The notes below the pieces were generated by a model. It made no database searches. It was not told the DNA's origin and worked only from the letters and a program-made list of their open reading frames with translations. Both the position numbers and the translations under genes were made by a program. Below, piece after piece: positions 7,867-15,554 of a DNA stretch of 42,066 nucleotides; position 1 is the stretch's first letter; each line of letters begins with the position of its first letter. This DNA comes from CAYHPY01 sp964358485 (GTDB lineage Bacteria > Elusimicrobiota > Elusimicrobia > UBA1565 > UBA9628): positions 1 to 42,066 of the forward strand of contig CAYHPY010000028.1 of NCBI GenBank assembly GCA_964358485.1. The letters are read 5' to 3'.

Positions 7867-8336
7867 GTTCCGATCCCGGGAAAGACGGCGGCCTGGACGA
7901 TTTCGACCGGGTCGTCGCCGCCTTGAACAAACATGAAGTCGAGTTCATGATCATCGGCGGCTGGGCCGTCGTCTACCATGGCCATGTCCGTGAAACCGAG
8001 GACCTCGACATCTTCATTCGCCGCACCGCGGAAAACGCCGAACGGGCCGTGGCCGCCCTGACGGAGATCGGCGGGGCTTGTCCTGAGCTTAGGCCCGAGG
8101 TTTTTACCGCCGATAATGGGATTTCCCTTGGGGAGGCGCCGGTCCGGATCGACATCATTTCCCGGCTTCCGGGCGTGGATTTCGACCAGGCCTGGGCCCG
8201 GAGTGAAACCTCCGCGTTCGGGGCGGAGATGGTCCGCTACATTTCCAGGCAGGATCTCATCAACAACAAGCGCGCCGTCGGACGCCCGAAGGACCTCAAT
8301 GACGCCCTGGAGCTTGAGGCCGGCCGCGATCCCTGA
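7863..8336 (+). CDS. Nucleotidyltransferase (MNT/AbiEii-like), putative toxin
   Basis: A 157-residue minimal nucleotidyltransferase. It has the pol-beta superfamily pattern GGWAVVYHG followed by ETEDLDIFI (Gly-Gly, then the metal-binding DxD pair) at about residues 30-53. The C-terminal RQDLINNKRAVGRPKDLNDA block is typical of DUF6036/NTP_transf-type proteins. GTG 7863, overlapping the previous stop, is chosen as start; the frame is open further upstream but lies over the small gene. Such proteins transfer nucleotides to tRNA or to proteins in toxin-antitoxin modules. Target and toxicity are inferred. Confidence 0.78.
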   Translation: MSSDPGKDGGLDDFDRVVAALNKHEVEFMIIGGWAVVYHGHVRETEDLDIFIRRTAENAERAVAALTEIGGACPELRPEVFTADNGISLGEAPVRIDIISRLPGVDFDQAWARSETSAFGAEMVRYISRQDLINNKRAVGRPKDLNDALELEAGRDP

Positions 8337-8357
8337 TCCCCGATGGGCCGCGCGCCA

Positions 8358-8386
8358 TTGACATACCATTGTATGTCAACTACAAT
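8358..8386 (+). promoter_or_regulatory. Consensus promoter overlaid by a palindromic operator
   Basis: TTGACA (8358-8363), 17-base spacer, TACAAT (8381-8386). A perfect 9-bp inverted repeat, TTGACATAC and GTATGTCAA with a 4-base centre (8358-8379), covers the -35 and most of the spacer. It precedes an HTH gene, as expected for an autorepressor site. The ATG at 8393 is 6 bases after the -10, so the transcript is probably leaderless. Confidence 0.82.
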
Positions 8387-8392
8387 ATCCCC

Positions 8393-8965
8393 ATGACCCA
8401 CCAAGCCCTTTCCTGGAAGACCCGCCGCCTCCGGCTGGGCCTCTCGCAACGGGCCCTGGCCCGACGGGCCCGCGTGTCCTTTCGCACCGTCCAACTATTG
8501 GAAGCGGGAGGCCGCGACCACCGGGCCTCCACGGTGGACAAGGTGGCAAAAATCCTGGGTTATCCGATCGCCATGACTCCCCCCTTCCCAAAAGGCTTCG
8601 ATCCGGGTCCGACCGCCGCCCAGGCCGCCGCGGGAATGCGCGACGGAGGGCCGGACTCCTGGAAACTGCACCTCTTTGAGCTGGTGGACGCCTTCCGCCG
8701 GGATCCGAGTCTTTCCCGCCTGGCCCGCGCGCCCGATCCGGACGTCCCCGCGCGCGCCCTGGCCTTGACCGCGTCGACGGCCGAGGCCCTCTGCGCCGAA
8801 CGCGGTCTCACGGCCCCCTGGTGGTGCGGGGGCGTTCCCACCCTCCCGGCCCCATGGTTTCCCTCGGAAATGGAAAGCCTCAAGGCCGAAGCTCTGGCCG
8901 CGTCGCCCGCCTCCTTCCGCCGCAGGGGAATCTTCGTCTTGGCGAATTTCCTTTCCCGGGCCTAG
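8393..8965 (+). CDS. XRE-type HTH protein, putative antitoxin/autorepressor
   Basis: A 190-residue protein with an N-terminal Xre/Cro helix-turn-helix at about residues 6-60 (RLRLGLSQRALARRARVSF for the recognition region, then TVQLLEAGG). The C-terminal part of about 125 residues is unrecognised and rich in Ala, Pro and Trp. ATG 8393 is chosen because an ATG at 8369 lies inside the promoter. The perfect palindrome over its -35 box fits autoregulation. It lies 1 base before a DUF6036-like nucleotidyltransferase gene, a pairing known from HTH/nucleotidyltransferase toxin-antitoxin operons. Its antitoxin role is inference. Confidence 0.8.
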   Translation: MTHQALSWKTRRLRLGLSQRALARRARVSFRTVQLLEAGGRDHRASTVDKVAKILGYPIAMTPPFPKGFDPGPTAAQAAAGMRDGGPDSWKLHLFELVDAFRRDPSLSRLARAPDPDVPARALALTASTAEALCAERGLTAPWWCGGVPTLPAPWFPSEMESLKAEALAASPASFRRRGIFVLANFLSRA

Positions 8966-8966
8966 C

Positions 8967-9518
8967 ATGTTGGCCAGAAAGGACATCCTGCGCCTGCTCA
9001 AGGCCCTCGACCGCGAATTGCGGCGCGAGAGCGTGGTCGGAGAGATCGGACTCTGTGGCGGGGCCGTCATGTGCCTGGTCTTCAAGGCCCGGCCGTCCAC
9101 CCGGGATGTGGACGCCATCTTCGAGCCCACCCGGGAGCTCCGGGCCGCGGCCCGCCGCGTGGGAGCCCGTCTGGCTCTGCCGCCGGACTGGCTCAATGAC
9201 GCCGCCAAAGGCTACTTCCATGCCGAGCCGCCCCGGGAAGAGGTCCTCAACCTCCCCAACTTGAGGGTCTGGGCTCCCGGGGCCGAGTACATGTTGGCCA
9301 TGAAATGCGTGTCGGCGCGGTTCGACTCGCATGACCGCGACGACGTCGCCTTCCTGCTTCAATATCTCGACCTTCGCCGGCCGGAGGCCGTCTTCAACGT
9401 CATCGAGAAGTACTACCCTCAACGGCTCATCCCTCCCCGAAGCCGATTCCTCGTTGAAGAGCTCCTCGCCCCTCGGCCCCCGGCGGGCAGACCCCGGAGA
9501 GACTCCTCCCCTGGATAA
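8967..9518 (+). CDS. DUF6036-like nucleotidyltransferase, putative toxin
   Basis: A 183-residue protein with the minimal nucleotidyltransferase core: GLCGGAVMCLVF followed by STRDVDAIF, where DVD supplies the metal-binding acids (about residues 27-52). The middle holds WAPGAEYMLAMKCVSARF with DRDDVAFLL, characteristic of the DUF6036 family. The start is 1 base after the HTH stop, so the two genes form an operon. It differs in sequence from the transferase 600 bases upstream, so the pair is not a recent duplication. The Pro/Arg-rich end looks unstructured. Toxin activity is inferred. Confidence 0.78.
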   Translation: MLARKDILRLLKALDRELRRESVVGEIGLCGGAVMCLVFKARPSTRDVDAIFEPTRELRAAARRVGARLALPPDWLNDAAKGYFHAEPPREEVLNLPNLRVWAPGAEYMLAMKCVSARFDSHDRDDVAFLLQYLDLRRPEAVFNVIEKYYPQRLIPPRSRFLVEELLAPRPPAGRPRRDSSPG

Positions 9519-9540
9519 AACCCAAAATCCCTCCTATACT
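9512..9540 (+). promoter_or_regulatory. Putative promoter of the 3D-domain protein gene
   Basis: TGGATA (9512-9517), 17-base spacer, TATACT (9535-9540), located over the 3' end of the preceding gene. The start codon at 9560 is preceded by GGAGG at 9550-9554, giving a short normal leader. Confidence 0.55.
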
Positions 9541-9559
9541 TAGGAAACCGGAGGCGCCC

Positions 9560-10342
9560 ATGAATGCGATTTCGCCCATTTTTTCTTTGTTGGCCGCGGC
9601 TTTCCTTCTTTTGCCCCCCGTTCTTTCCGCCCAACTGACCGACGACGCCCCCGCCATGGAGGGCAAGGCCGTGGCCGCCCCCGCCGCCGCCGGGGGAGCC
9701 GCCGCGACGCAATACCGGCTGTTTCGGATGACCAACTACTACCTGACCAAGCTCAACACCGTGGAGGAAGGAACCGAGGGCGGGGTGGACATCCTGGATC
9801 TCAAGGGCAAACGCGTGGCCACCGTCACCGCCAAATCCAAGAAGGCCCTGGACATCGAGGGGACCGGCTATTGGGAGGAGGGCGGCGGCGTCAAATACGC
9901 CCATTGGCAGGACCACGCCACCTCCAACGAGGGCAACAAATACAAGGTGGACTCCAAATACCCGAAGGGCTTGGAGGCCTTCCGCACCGTGGCCGTGGAC
10001 CTGGGCAACAAGCCCAACAAGGACAAGAAGCTGGGATTTAAAAAGGGAAAGAAATTCCAGATCCAGGAGCTCGTCGGCCTGGCTTTGCCCGACGGCACGA
10101 CCCACGACGGCTGGGTGACCGCCACCGACACCGGCGGCAACATCGCGGGCCTGCATTTCGATTTTTTCTGCGGCACCCGGGAATGGGGCAAGGAGTGGGA
10201 GAAGTCGTTCAAATCCAAGGCCAAGACCCAGGCCGGGGGCTTCCTGGTGAACGTGACCTGGGACGGGGTGGAGGCCGTGCCCGCCGACTACGCCTACGGG
10301 CTCGAAAAAACCCCACCCAGCTCGCGTCCTCCGGAGTGGTAG
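9560..10342 (+). CDS. Secreted 3D-domain protein (MltA/RlpA-like barrel)
   Basis: A 260-residue protein with a signal peptide (SLLAAAFLLLPPVLSAQ). The C-terminal half carries the pattern of the 3D (three-aspartate) double-psi beta-barrel: TVAVDLG near residue 140, then HDGWVTATDTGGNIAGLHFD around 180-200, giving the Asp, Asp-Thr-Gly-Gly and final Asp. This barrel is the catalytic fold of MltA-type lytic transglycosylases and spore-cortex enzymes, so peptidoglycan cleavage is a reasonable guess. The N-terminal YYLTKLNTVEEGTEGG region is unassigned. It has its own promoter and Shine-Dalgarno and is separate from the toxin-antitoxin-like genes. Confidence 0.7.
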   Translation: MNAISPIFSLLAAAFLLLPPVLSAQLTDDAPAMEGKAVAAPAAAGGAAATQYRLFRMTNYYLTKLNTVEEGTEGGVDILDLKGKRVATVTAKSKKALDIEGTGYWEEGGGVKYAHWQDHATSNEGNKYKVDSKYPKGLEAFRTVAVDLGNKPNKDKKLGFKKGKKFQIQELVGLALPDGTTHDGWVTATDTGGNIAGLHFDFFCGTREWGKEWEKSFKSKAKTQAGGFLVNVTWDGVEAVPADYAYGLEKTPPSSRPPEW

Positions 10343-10357
10343 ACCCCCTCCGCCAAT

Positions 10358-10366
10358 TGGTACAGT
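10358..10366 (+). promoter_or_regulatory. Extended -10 promoter of coaD
   Basis: TGG directly before TACAGT (10361-10366) forms an extended -10 element. Only 5 bases separate it from the ATG at 10372 and there is no Shine-Dalgarno, so the coaD transcript is probably leaderless. No convincing -35 is seen. Confidence 0.45.
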
Positions 10367-10371
10367 AAATC

Positions 10372-10854
10372 ATGTCCCGGCTCGCGGTTTATCCCGGAAG
10401 TTTCGATCCCCTCACGAAAGGCCATCTGGACATCATCCAGCGGGCCTGCCGGTTGTTTGAATTCGTGATCGTCGCCATCTCCAACAACTCCGCCAAGAAG
10501 CACACCTTCAGCGTGGTTGAGCGCATCGACATGGTGGAAGACGCCATCAAGGGCCTGCCCAACGCCGACGCCGACACCTACGGGGGCCTGCTGGTCAACT
10601 ATCTGCGCGCCAAGAAGGCGCGCGTTCTCATCCGAGGCCTGCGCGCGGTCTCCGACATGGAATACGAATTCCAATTGGCCTCCATGAACCGGCGCCTGCA
10701 CGGGGACGTGGAGACGGTATTTCTGATGCCCGACGAGCAGTACACCTACCTTTCCTCGTCAATCATCAAGGAAGTGGCCCGGCTCGGCGCCCCGGTGGAG
10801 GCCTTCGTCCCCCCCAGCGTGGCCCGGCGGCTCAAGAAAAAATTCTTCCCATGA
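10372..10854 (+). CDS. coaD: Phosphopantetheine adenylyltransferase
   Basis: CoaD joins ATP and 4'-phosphopantetheine to give dephospho-CoA, the penultimate step of coenzyme A synthesis, in the cytoplasm. At 160 residues it has the usual family length. Visible motifs are YPGSFDPLTKGHLDII (the TxGH nucleotidyltransferase signature, His18), RGLRAVSDMEYEFQLASMNR in the middle, and YTYLSSSIIKEVA (the ISSTxIR-like motif that binds ATP phosphates). The start is unambiguous. The stop overlaps the next gene by ATGA, an unexpected pairing of a core metabolic gene with an anti-sigma-like gene. Confidence 0.96.
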   Translation: MSRLAVYPGSFDPLTKGHLDIIQRACRLFEFVIVAISNNSAKKHTFSVVERIDMVEDAIKGLPNADADTYGGLLVNYLRAKKARVLIRGLRAVSDMEYEFQLASMNRRLHGDVETVFLMPDEQYTYLSSSIIKEVARLGAPVEAFVPPSVARRLKKKFFP

Positions 10855-12053
10855 TCGACTGCGCGTCCGCGAAGGGCCTCCTGTCGCCTTTCCTGGACCG
10901 CGAACTGGCCCAGGCGGACGCGGGCCAGGTTGAGTCCCACCTCCAGGACTGCGGCCCCTGCCGCGGCGAACTGGAATCCCTGAAGAGCGTCTGCGCGCTG
11001 GTTTCGGCTCTTCCGAAAAGGGCCCTGCCCGGAGGCTTTCTGGCGCGGCTCTCCGCCCGCCGCGCGGCTCCGCCTCCGAAGCCCCTACCCGCGCCGCCCC
11101 GCCGGGGCTTGGCCTTTGCCGCCGCGGCATTGGTCATCGGCCTGATCGGGGTCGGAGCCTCGCGCCTGGGAACGCCTCCCGGCGCGCCCCTCCAAACGGA
11201 AATTTCAGACCTGGCCTCCGAGCAAGCGGCTCCGGAATCCTTCGTGCCCGCCACCCCCTTGCACCGGGAAGTCAACGCCCCCGGCGGTCCCTTGGACTCC
11301 GGGCCCGAGGCCCCCAAGAATCTCGCGGCCGCCGAGCCCTCCAAGCCCCTGCCCCGGAGGGACGAGGAAATCGCGGGGGTCGTCCAGGAAGACGACGGCA
11401 CGCGCCCCCAGGGCGGGATGGGCTATCGGGCGGGACCCGCGGGAGCGCCGCCGCCTTCCATTTGGGAACCGGTCAATCAGGCGCAGATGGCCGAGACCCT
11501 CCAGCGCATTCAAGCCCTGCGTTCCATAATGGCCGCCCCCGAAAAAACGCCCATTCCCCTGGAGGGCTCCACGGCCCCCCTGCTCTCGCGCCCGCGCAGC
11601 GAAAGCTCCGCCAAAGGCGCGCCCTTGGCGCAAGAACCGTGCTCGGCCGACGCCGCGACGCCCGCCGAGGCCTGCTCCAAGGACGCGCCGCCCCCGGCGG
11701 CCCCGGGCGAATGGTCCGGGCCCTTCGGCGGCGCCAATGAGCCGGGCGGACGCGCGGTCTCCGACCAAGGGGCGTGGACCAAGGTTTGGTCCATGCTCTC
11801 CACCGCCCCGGTCCCGGAAGTGGATTTCAATAGTTCCCAGGTCCTGGCGGTCTTCCTCGGGCAAAGGCCGACGGGCGGCTACCGCGTGGAGATCATGGAG
11901 GCCAAGGAAACGGAAAAAGCCTTGGTGGTGAGCTTCCGGGAAATCCCGCCGCCGTCCGGAAAAGCCCCGGCCCCGGAAAAAACGGCGCCCTACGCCCTCA
12001 AGCTCGTTCCCCGGTCCAGCCTGCCGGTCCGCTTCGAAAAAGTTTCGAAGTAA
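10851..12053 (+). CDS. Zinc-finger anti-sigma-like membrane protein with PrcB-like C-terminus
   Basis: A 400-residue protein. Residues 1-40 form a zf-HC2 zinc finger (Cys4, His30, Cys34, Cys37), typical of anti-sigma factors that hold ECF sigma factors in the cytoplasm. One transmembrane helix lies at about 85-103 (GLAFAAAALVIGLIGVGAS). A long low-complexity Pro/Ala-rich linker follows. The last 100 residues (WTKVWSMLSTAPVPEVDFNS, VLAVFLGQRPTGGYRVEI) match the PrcB C-terminal domain known from spirochaete protease complexes. No sigma factor gene is adjacent, which is unusual. The topology puts the PrcB-like domain in the periplasm, where it could act as sensor. Confidence 0.8.
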   Translation: MIDCASAKGLLSPFLDRELAQADAGQVESHLQDCGPCRGELESLKSVCALVSALPKRALPGGFLARLSARRAAPPPKPLPAPPRRGLAFAAAALVIGLIGVGASRLGTPPGAPLQTEISDLASEQAAPESFVPATPLHREVNAPGGPLDSGPEAPKNLAAAEPSKPLPRRDEEIAGVVQEDDGTRPQGGMGYRAGPAGAPPPSIWEPVNQAQMAETLQRIQALRSIMAAPEKTPIPLEGSTAPLLSRPRSESSAKGAPLAQEPCSADAATPAEACSKDAPPPAAPGEWSGPFGGANEPGGRAVSDQGAWTKVWSMLSTAPVPEVDFNSSQVLAVFLGQRPTGGYRVEIMEAKETEKALVVSFREIPPPSGKAPAPEKTAPYALKLVPRSSLPVRFEKVSK

Positions 12054-12054
12054 C

Positions 12055-14052
12055 CTAGAACGCGGCCAGCATTTCCTTGCCGCTCTTGAAGCGCGCGGCC
12101 GGATCGTGGGCCAGGGCCTTGTGGAAAAAATCCCCCAGCCCCTGGGGAAGGCCGCGGACGATTTGGCTGGGATGGGCGAAGATCATCTCATTCTTCTGGG
12201 AGGCCAAGTCGGGCCCCGGAAACGCGGCGACCCCGGTCAGCGACAAATACAGGACGCTGGCCAGGGAATAAAGATCGCCGGACGGCGACGCGCCCGCGCC
12301 GTCCTCCGGCGCCCGGTGGCAGACCGCCTTGAGCTCCTCCGGTCTGCCCGCTTTGAGAAGCGCCGCGCGCACCAGCCGGGACACCGCGAAGTCGGCGAGC
12401 TTGCCGGCCCCGGCGGCATCGATGAGGACCGCGGCGGGGGTGAGATCGCCGTGGCAGACCCCGGCCGCGTGGGCGTAGTCCAGGGCGGACGCCAGGACTT
12501 CCAGAAGGCCCCGGCATTCCTGATGGCCGAGCCGCCGTCCGGCTTCCAAGGCGTCGGCCAAGGAGGCGCCCGCCGTCGCCGCGCGGACCACGTAGAGATT
12601 TTCCCCTTCCTCCAATACGGCCTCGATGGAGACGATTCCCGGATGCCGGAGCTTGGCGGCGGGGCCCCCGGCCCGGATGAATACCTGTCGGGCGGCCGCG
12701 TCCAGGCGCAGATCGTCCCGGAGTTTTTGGATGATGACCGGCGCGCCTTTTTCCTTGTCGGCCCCTTCGTAGACCGAGCCCACCGGCCCCATTCCCAGGC
12801 GGTGGAGCAATTCAAAGCGCCCGCCCAGCACCACCTTGCGCCCGGCCCCCGGCTCGGCGGGCCGCAGGGGATCGAGCACGATCGTATCGGTCCGAACCGG
12901 CGGAGGCGGGGCCGGCGGTTTGGGCCGGCGAAGCCAGCCGATCACCCCCAGGCCGACCGCGCAAACGCTTCCGATCACGAGCTCCCAAGGAAACCGCCGC
13001 GGTTGCGGAGCCTGGGCCGGGGGCGGCTGCGGAGCTGTCGTCGCGACGGGCACGACGGCCGGGGCGGTGGAAACCTCCGGGACGGCCGAAGCCCGGGCCG
13101 CGGCCACGTCCCAGAGCCGGATCGTCTTGTCCCAGGAACCGGTCGCCAAGACGGACCCGTCCGGCGAAAACGCCAGCGCGGATACCCAATCCTTGTGGCC
13201 GTTCAGGAGCGCCGGAGGACCGCCGGAGAGCTCCCAGAGGCGCGCGGCCTGGTCCTTGCCCCCGGAGGCCAGAAGGGCGCCGTCCGGCGAAAAGGCCAGC
13301 GCGTCGATCGTGTCGCCGTGGCCCGCCAGCACCGCGGTCTCCCGTCCGGTTTCCAGGCTCCAGAGGGCGATCTTTTTATCGGCGAGGGCGAACGCCACCG
13401 TCTTTTGATCGGCCGACACCGCCATGGCCGTATAGGATTTCGGAAATCCCGTCAAAATGGTCTTCTCGGCCCCGGCCGCCAGGGCCCAGATCCGAACGGA
13501 GGAATCCTGGCTCCCGGAGATCAAATCCTGGCCGTCGGGGGAAAAGGCCAGGAATGCGATGGGTTTGACATGCCCGGTCAAGGTTTTGACCTTGGCCCCG
13601 ACCTCCCAAACGACGATATTCCCGTTTTTGAGGCCCGCCGCCACCCTGGAGCCGTCCGGCGAGTAGGCCAAGGCGGGCGCGTGGGCCTTCAATTCATGGT
13701 GAGACCGCTCCTTGCCGGTGGCGGCGCTCCAGACCCGCAGGACGCCGTCCTCGCCGGAGGTGGCCACCGAGCCGGCGTCGGGCGCGTAGGCCGCGCACAG
13801 GGCCGGCTCATCGTGGGCCGTGATCGGCTCCGCGGAGACCCCGGCCGCCATGTTCCAAAGCCGCAGGGTCCGGTCCCGGGAGACCGTGGCCAAGGTGGCG
13901 CCGTCGGAGGAGAACGACATGGAGACGACGGGGGCCAAGTGGCCTTTCAGGATGGATTTCAACTCCGGAACGGAGTTGACCTCCGGAACGGAGCTGGAAA
14001 AAACCAGAGCGGGAACGAAAAAAATATAAAAAAAAGAAAATATTCCAGGCAC
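12055..14052 (-). CDS. WD40-repeat membrane protein with degenerate kinase domain
   Basis: From the N-terminus: a hydrophobic leader, seven WD40 repeats (one closed propeller, each ending in forms such as RLWNM or RLWDV), a Pro/Ala linker, one helix (WELVIGSVCAVGLGVIGWL, near 12930-12990) and a C-terminal protein-kinase fold. The glycine loop is RLGMGPVGSVYEG. The VAIK lysine aligns with Gln in VIIQKL (12720-12738). The HRDLKPxN loop reads HGDLTPAA (about 12430-12453), keeping Asp but losing Arg, Lys and Asn; DFG reads DFA (12386-12394). I infer a pseudokinase. The start is uncertain: GTG 14052 has a possible -10 (14061-14066) 8 bases upstream; an in-frame TTG at 14070 would add 6 residues. 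Its stop lies 1 base from the convergent gene's stop. Confidence 0.85.
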   Translation of the reverse strand: MPGIFSFFYIFFVPALVFSSSVPEVNSVPELKSILKGHLAPVVSMSFSSDGATLATVSRDRTLRLWNMAAGVSAEPITAHDEPALCAAYAPDAGSVATSGEDGVLRVWSAATGKERSHHELKAHAPALAYSPDGSRVAAGLKNGNIVVWEVGAKVKTLTGHVKPIAFLAFSPDGQDLISGSQDSSVRIWALAAGAEKTILTGFPKSYTAMAVSADQKTVAFALADKKIALWSLETGRETAVLAGHGDTIDALAFSPDGALLASGGKDQAARLWELSGGPPALLNGHKDWVSALAFSPDGSVLATGSWDKTIRLWDVAAARASAVPEVSTAPAVVPVATTAPQPPPAQAPQPRRFPWELVIGSVCAVGLGVIGWLRRPKPPAPPPPVRTDTIVLDPLRPAEPGAGRKVVLGGRFELLHRLGMGPVGSVYEGADKEKGAPVIIQKLRDDLRLDAAARQVFIRAGGPAAKLRHPGIVSIEAVLEEGENLYVVRAATAGASLADALEAGRRLGHQECRGLLEVLASALDYAHAAGVCHGDLTPAAVLIDAAGAGKLADFAVSRLVRAALLKAGRPEELKAVCHRAPEDGAGASPSGDLYSLASVLYLSLTGVAAFPGPDLASQKNEMIFAHPSQIVRGLPQGLGDFFHKALAHDPAARFKSGKEMLAAF

Positions 14053-14089
14053 GGAATACCAGAATAGCAAAAAACAAGAGAGTGCAGAT

Positions 14090-14107
14090 CTGGGCCCAAG
14101 GGCCCAG
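14090..14107. repeat. GC-rich inverted repeat, 8-bp arms
   Basis: CTGGGCCC, AA, GGGCCCAG is a perfect inverted repeat in the divergent intergenic region. No T-run follows on either strand, so it is more likely a protein-binding site or cruciform than a terminator. Confidence 0.6.
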
Positions 14108-14113
14108 AACCGC

Positions 14114-14186
14114 TATGGGCCATTGGTCCCTTACCGCTTGACATAAACTCCTGCCACGATATAGAATCTAGGACCAATGGCCCATA
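14114..14186. repeat. 16-bp perfect inverted repeat bracketing a promoter
   Basis: TATGGGCCATTGGTCC at 14114-14129 is the exact reverse complement of GGACCAATGGCCCATA at 14171-14186. The 41 bases between hold the promoter of the plus-strand protease run. The right arm would lie at the very 5' end of the transcript. Confidence 0.75.
14138..14167 (+). promoter_or_regulatory. Promoter of the secreted protease gene run
   Basis: TTGACA (14138-14143) with either TATAGA (14160-14165, 16-base spacer) or TAGAAT (14162-14167, 18-base spacer). Transcription would begin near 14173. A GGGGAGG Shine-Dalgarno at 14202-14208 precedes the ATG at 14214. Confidence 0.72.
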
Positions 14187-14213
14187 TGTTCCTGGGCCTT
14201 TGGGGAGGCCTCG

Positions 14214-15554
14214 ATGAAATCCCGACTCCTTCTGAGCGCCGTGGCCGTTTGGGCCCTGTTTTGCGTCCCGGCGTTCGCCGCGCCCGACGAGGCTTTCGAC
14301 CGCGGGACCCCCCTCGGCGCCATCGCCGCGCCGTCGGCCCCCGAAACCGTCCAGCCGTCGGCCGTGGAACTCGATCCGCGGGTTTGGGTGGAAGTCGAGG
14401 CCGACTCCCGCCAGGAGCGCAACATCGTCGCCGACGCCGGGATCTCCATCGAGGAAGTCGCCCCGGACAAGGTCGCGGGCTACGCCCTGCCGGAATCGCT
14501 CCGGGAACTGCGCGCCAAGGGCCTTTCCTTTAAGGTGCTGGAGCTCGGCCAGAAATTCACCGGCCTAGATTTTCCCAGCGAGGACGCGGCCTTCCACAAC
14601 TACGACGAGCTCAAGGCCGGCCTGGAAGAGCTGGCCGCCAAGGCCCCGGACCTGGTCTCCCTGTTTCCCATCGGCGCGGGTTTTCAGGGCAAGCGCCAAA
14701 TCCTGGCCCTGCGCATCAACTCCGCCGCCAAGGGGACCGAGCCCAGCACGCGCCCCGGCATCGTTTTCATGGGCACCCATCACGCCCGGGAGCATCTGTC
14801 CACCGAGGTTCCTTTCCTGCTGGCCAAGCACCTCATCGAAAACCGCGCCAAGCCCGAGATCGCCGGGCTCTTGGCCAACCGCGACATCCACATCATCCCC
14901 ATGGTCAACCCGGACGGCGTGGAATTCGACGTCTCCGGCGGGCGCTACCACATGCACCGCAAGAACATGCGGCCCAACTCCGACGGCTCGGTGGGCGTGG
15001 ACTTGAACCGCAACTACGGCTTCCACTGGGGCGAGGGCGGGGCCTCCGACAATCCCCGCTCGGACACCTACCGGGGCGAGAAGCCCTTCTCCGAGCCCGA
15101 GACCCAGGCCATCCGGGATTTCGTCGAGGCGCGCAAGAACCTCAAGATCCTGCTGAGCTTCCACACCTTCAGCGAGCTCATCCTTTATCCCTGGGGCCAC
15201 TCCAACGACCCCATCCCCGACACCCAGGCCCTCTCGGCCTATAAGGCCATGGCCCAGACCATGGCGGGCATGAACGGCTACACCCCCCAACAGTCCAGCG
15301 ACCTCTACATCGCCTCCGGCGACACCACCGACTGGGCCTGGGGAACGCACAAGATCTTCTCCTTCACCTTCGAGCTCACCCCCAAATCCATGTGGAACGG
15401 CGGCTTCTACCCCGGCGCCGGGGCCATCAACGGCACTTTCGCGGCCAACCTCCGGCCGGCCCTGTACCTCATCGGGCTGGCCGAGGATCCTTACAAGGCC
15501 GGAGCCCCCGCGGTCACCCGCGCGGCCCGGCCCCACAACCCAGGAGGACGTTAA
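14214..15554 (+). CDS. M14 zinc carboxypeptidase, secreted
   Basis: A metallocarboxypeptidase that removes C-terminal amino acids. The signal peptide (LLLSAVAVWALFCVPAFAA) is followed by a propeptide-like segment of about 100 residues and then the M14 catalytic domain. The zinc ligands are His190 and Glu193 in GTHHAREH, and His317 in LLSFHTFSE. The substrate-carboxylate site is Asn265-Arg266 in GVDLNRNYGFHW, and the general base is Glu387 in FTFELTP. All catalytic residues are present. It is first in a co-directional run of secreted peptidases, with a strong promoter and Shine-Dalgarno. The strict A-type HAREH motif suggests a digestive carboxypeptidase rather than a peptidoglycan enzyme. Confidence 0.93.
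   Translation: MKSRLLLSAVAVWALFCVPAFAAPDEAFDRGTPLGAIAAPSAPETVQPSAVELDPRVWVEVEADSRQERNIVADAGISIEEVAPDKVAGYALPESLRELRAKGLSFKVLELGQKFTGLDFPSEDAAFHNYDELKAGLEELAAKAPDLVSLFPIGAGFQGKRQILALRINSAAKGTEPSTRPGIVFMGTHHAREHLSTEVPFLLAKHLIENRAKPEIAGLLANRDIHIIPMVNPDGVEFDVSGGRYHMHRKNMRPNSDGSVGVDLNRNYGFHWGEGGASDNPRSDTYRGEKPFSEPETQAIRDFVEARKNLKILLSFHTFSELILYPWGHSNDPIPDTQALSAYKAMAQTMAGMNGYTPQQSSDLYIASGDTTDWAWGTHKIFSFTFELTPKSMWNGGFYPGAGAINGTFAANLRPALYLIGLAEDPYKAGAPAVTRAARPHNPGGR

Noticed and set aside
12106..14067. A 653-codon plus-strand open frame opposite the WD40/pseudokinase gene
   Set aside because: Its product is Arg/Gly/Pro-rich with no motif, while the minus strand gives clear WD40 and kinase motifs. Long antisense frames are expected at this GC content.
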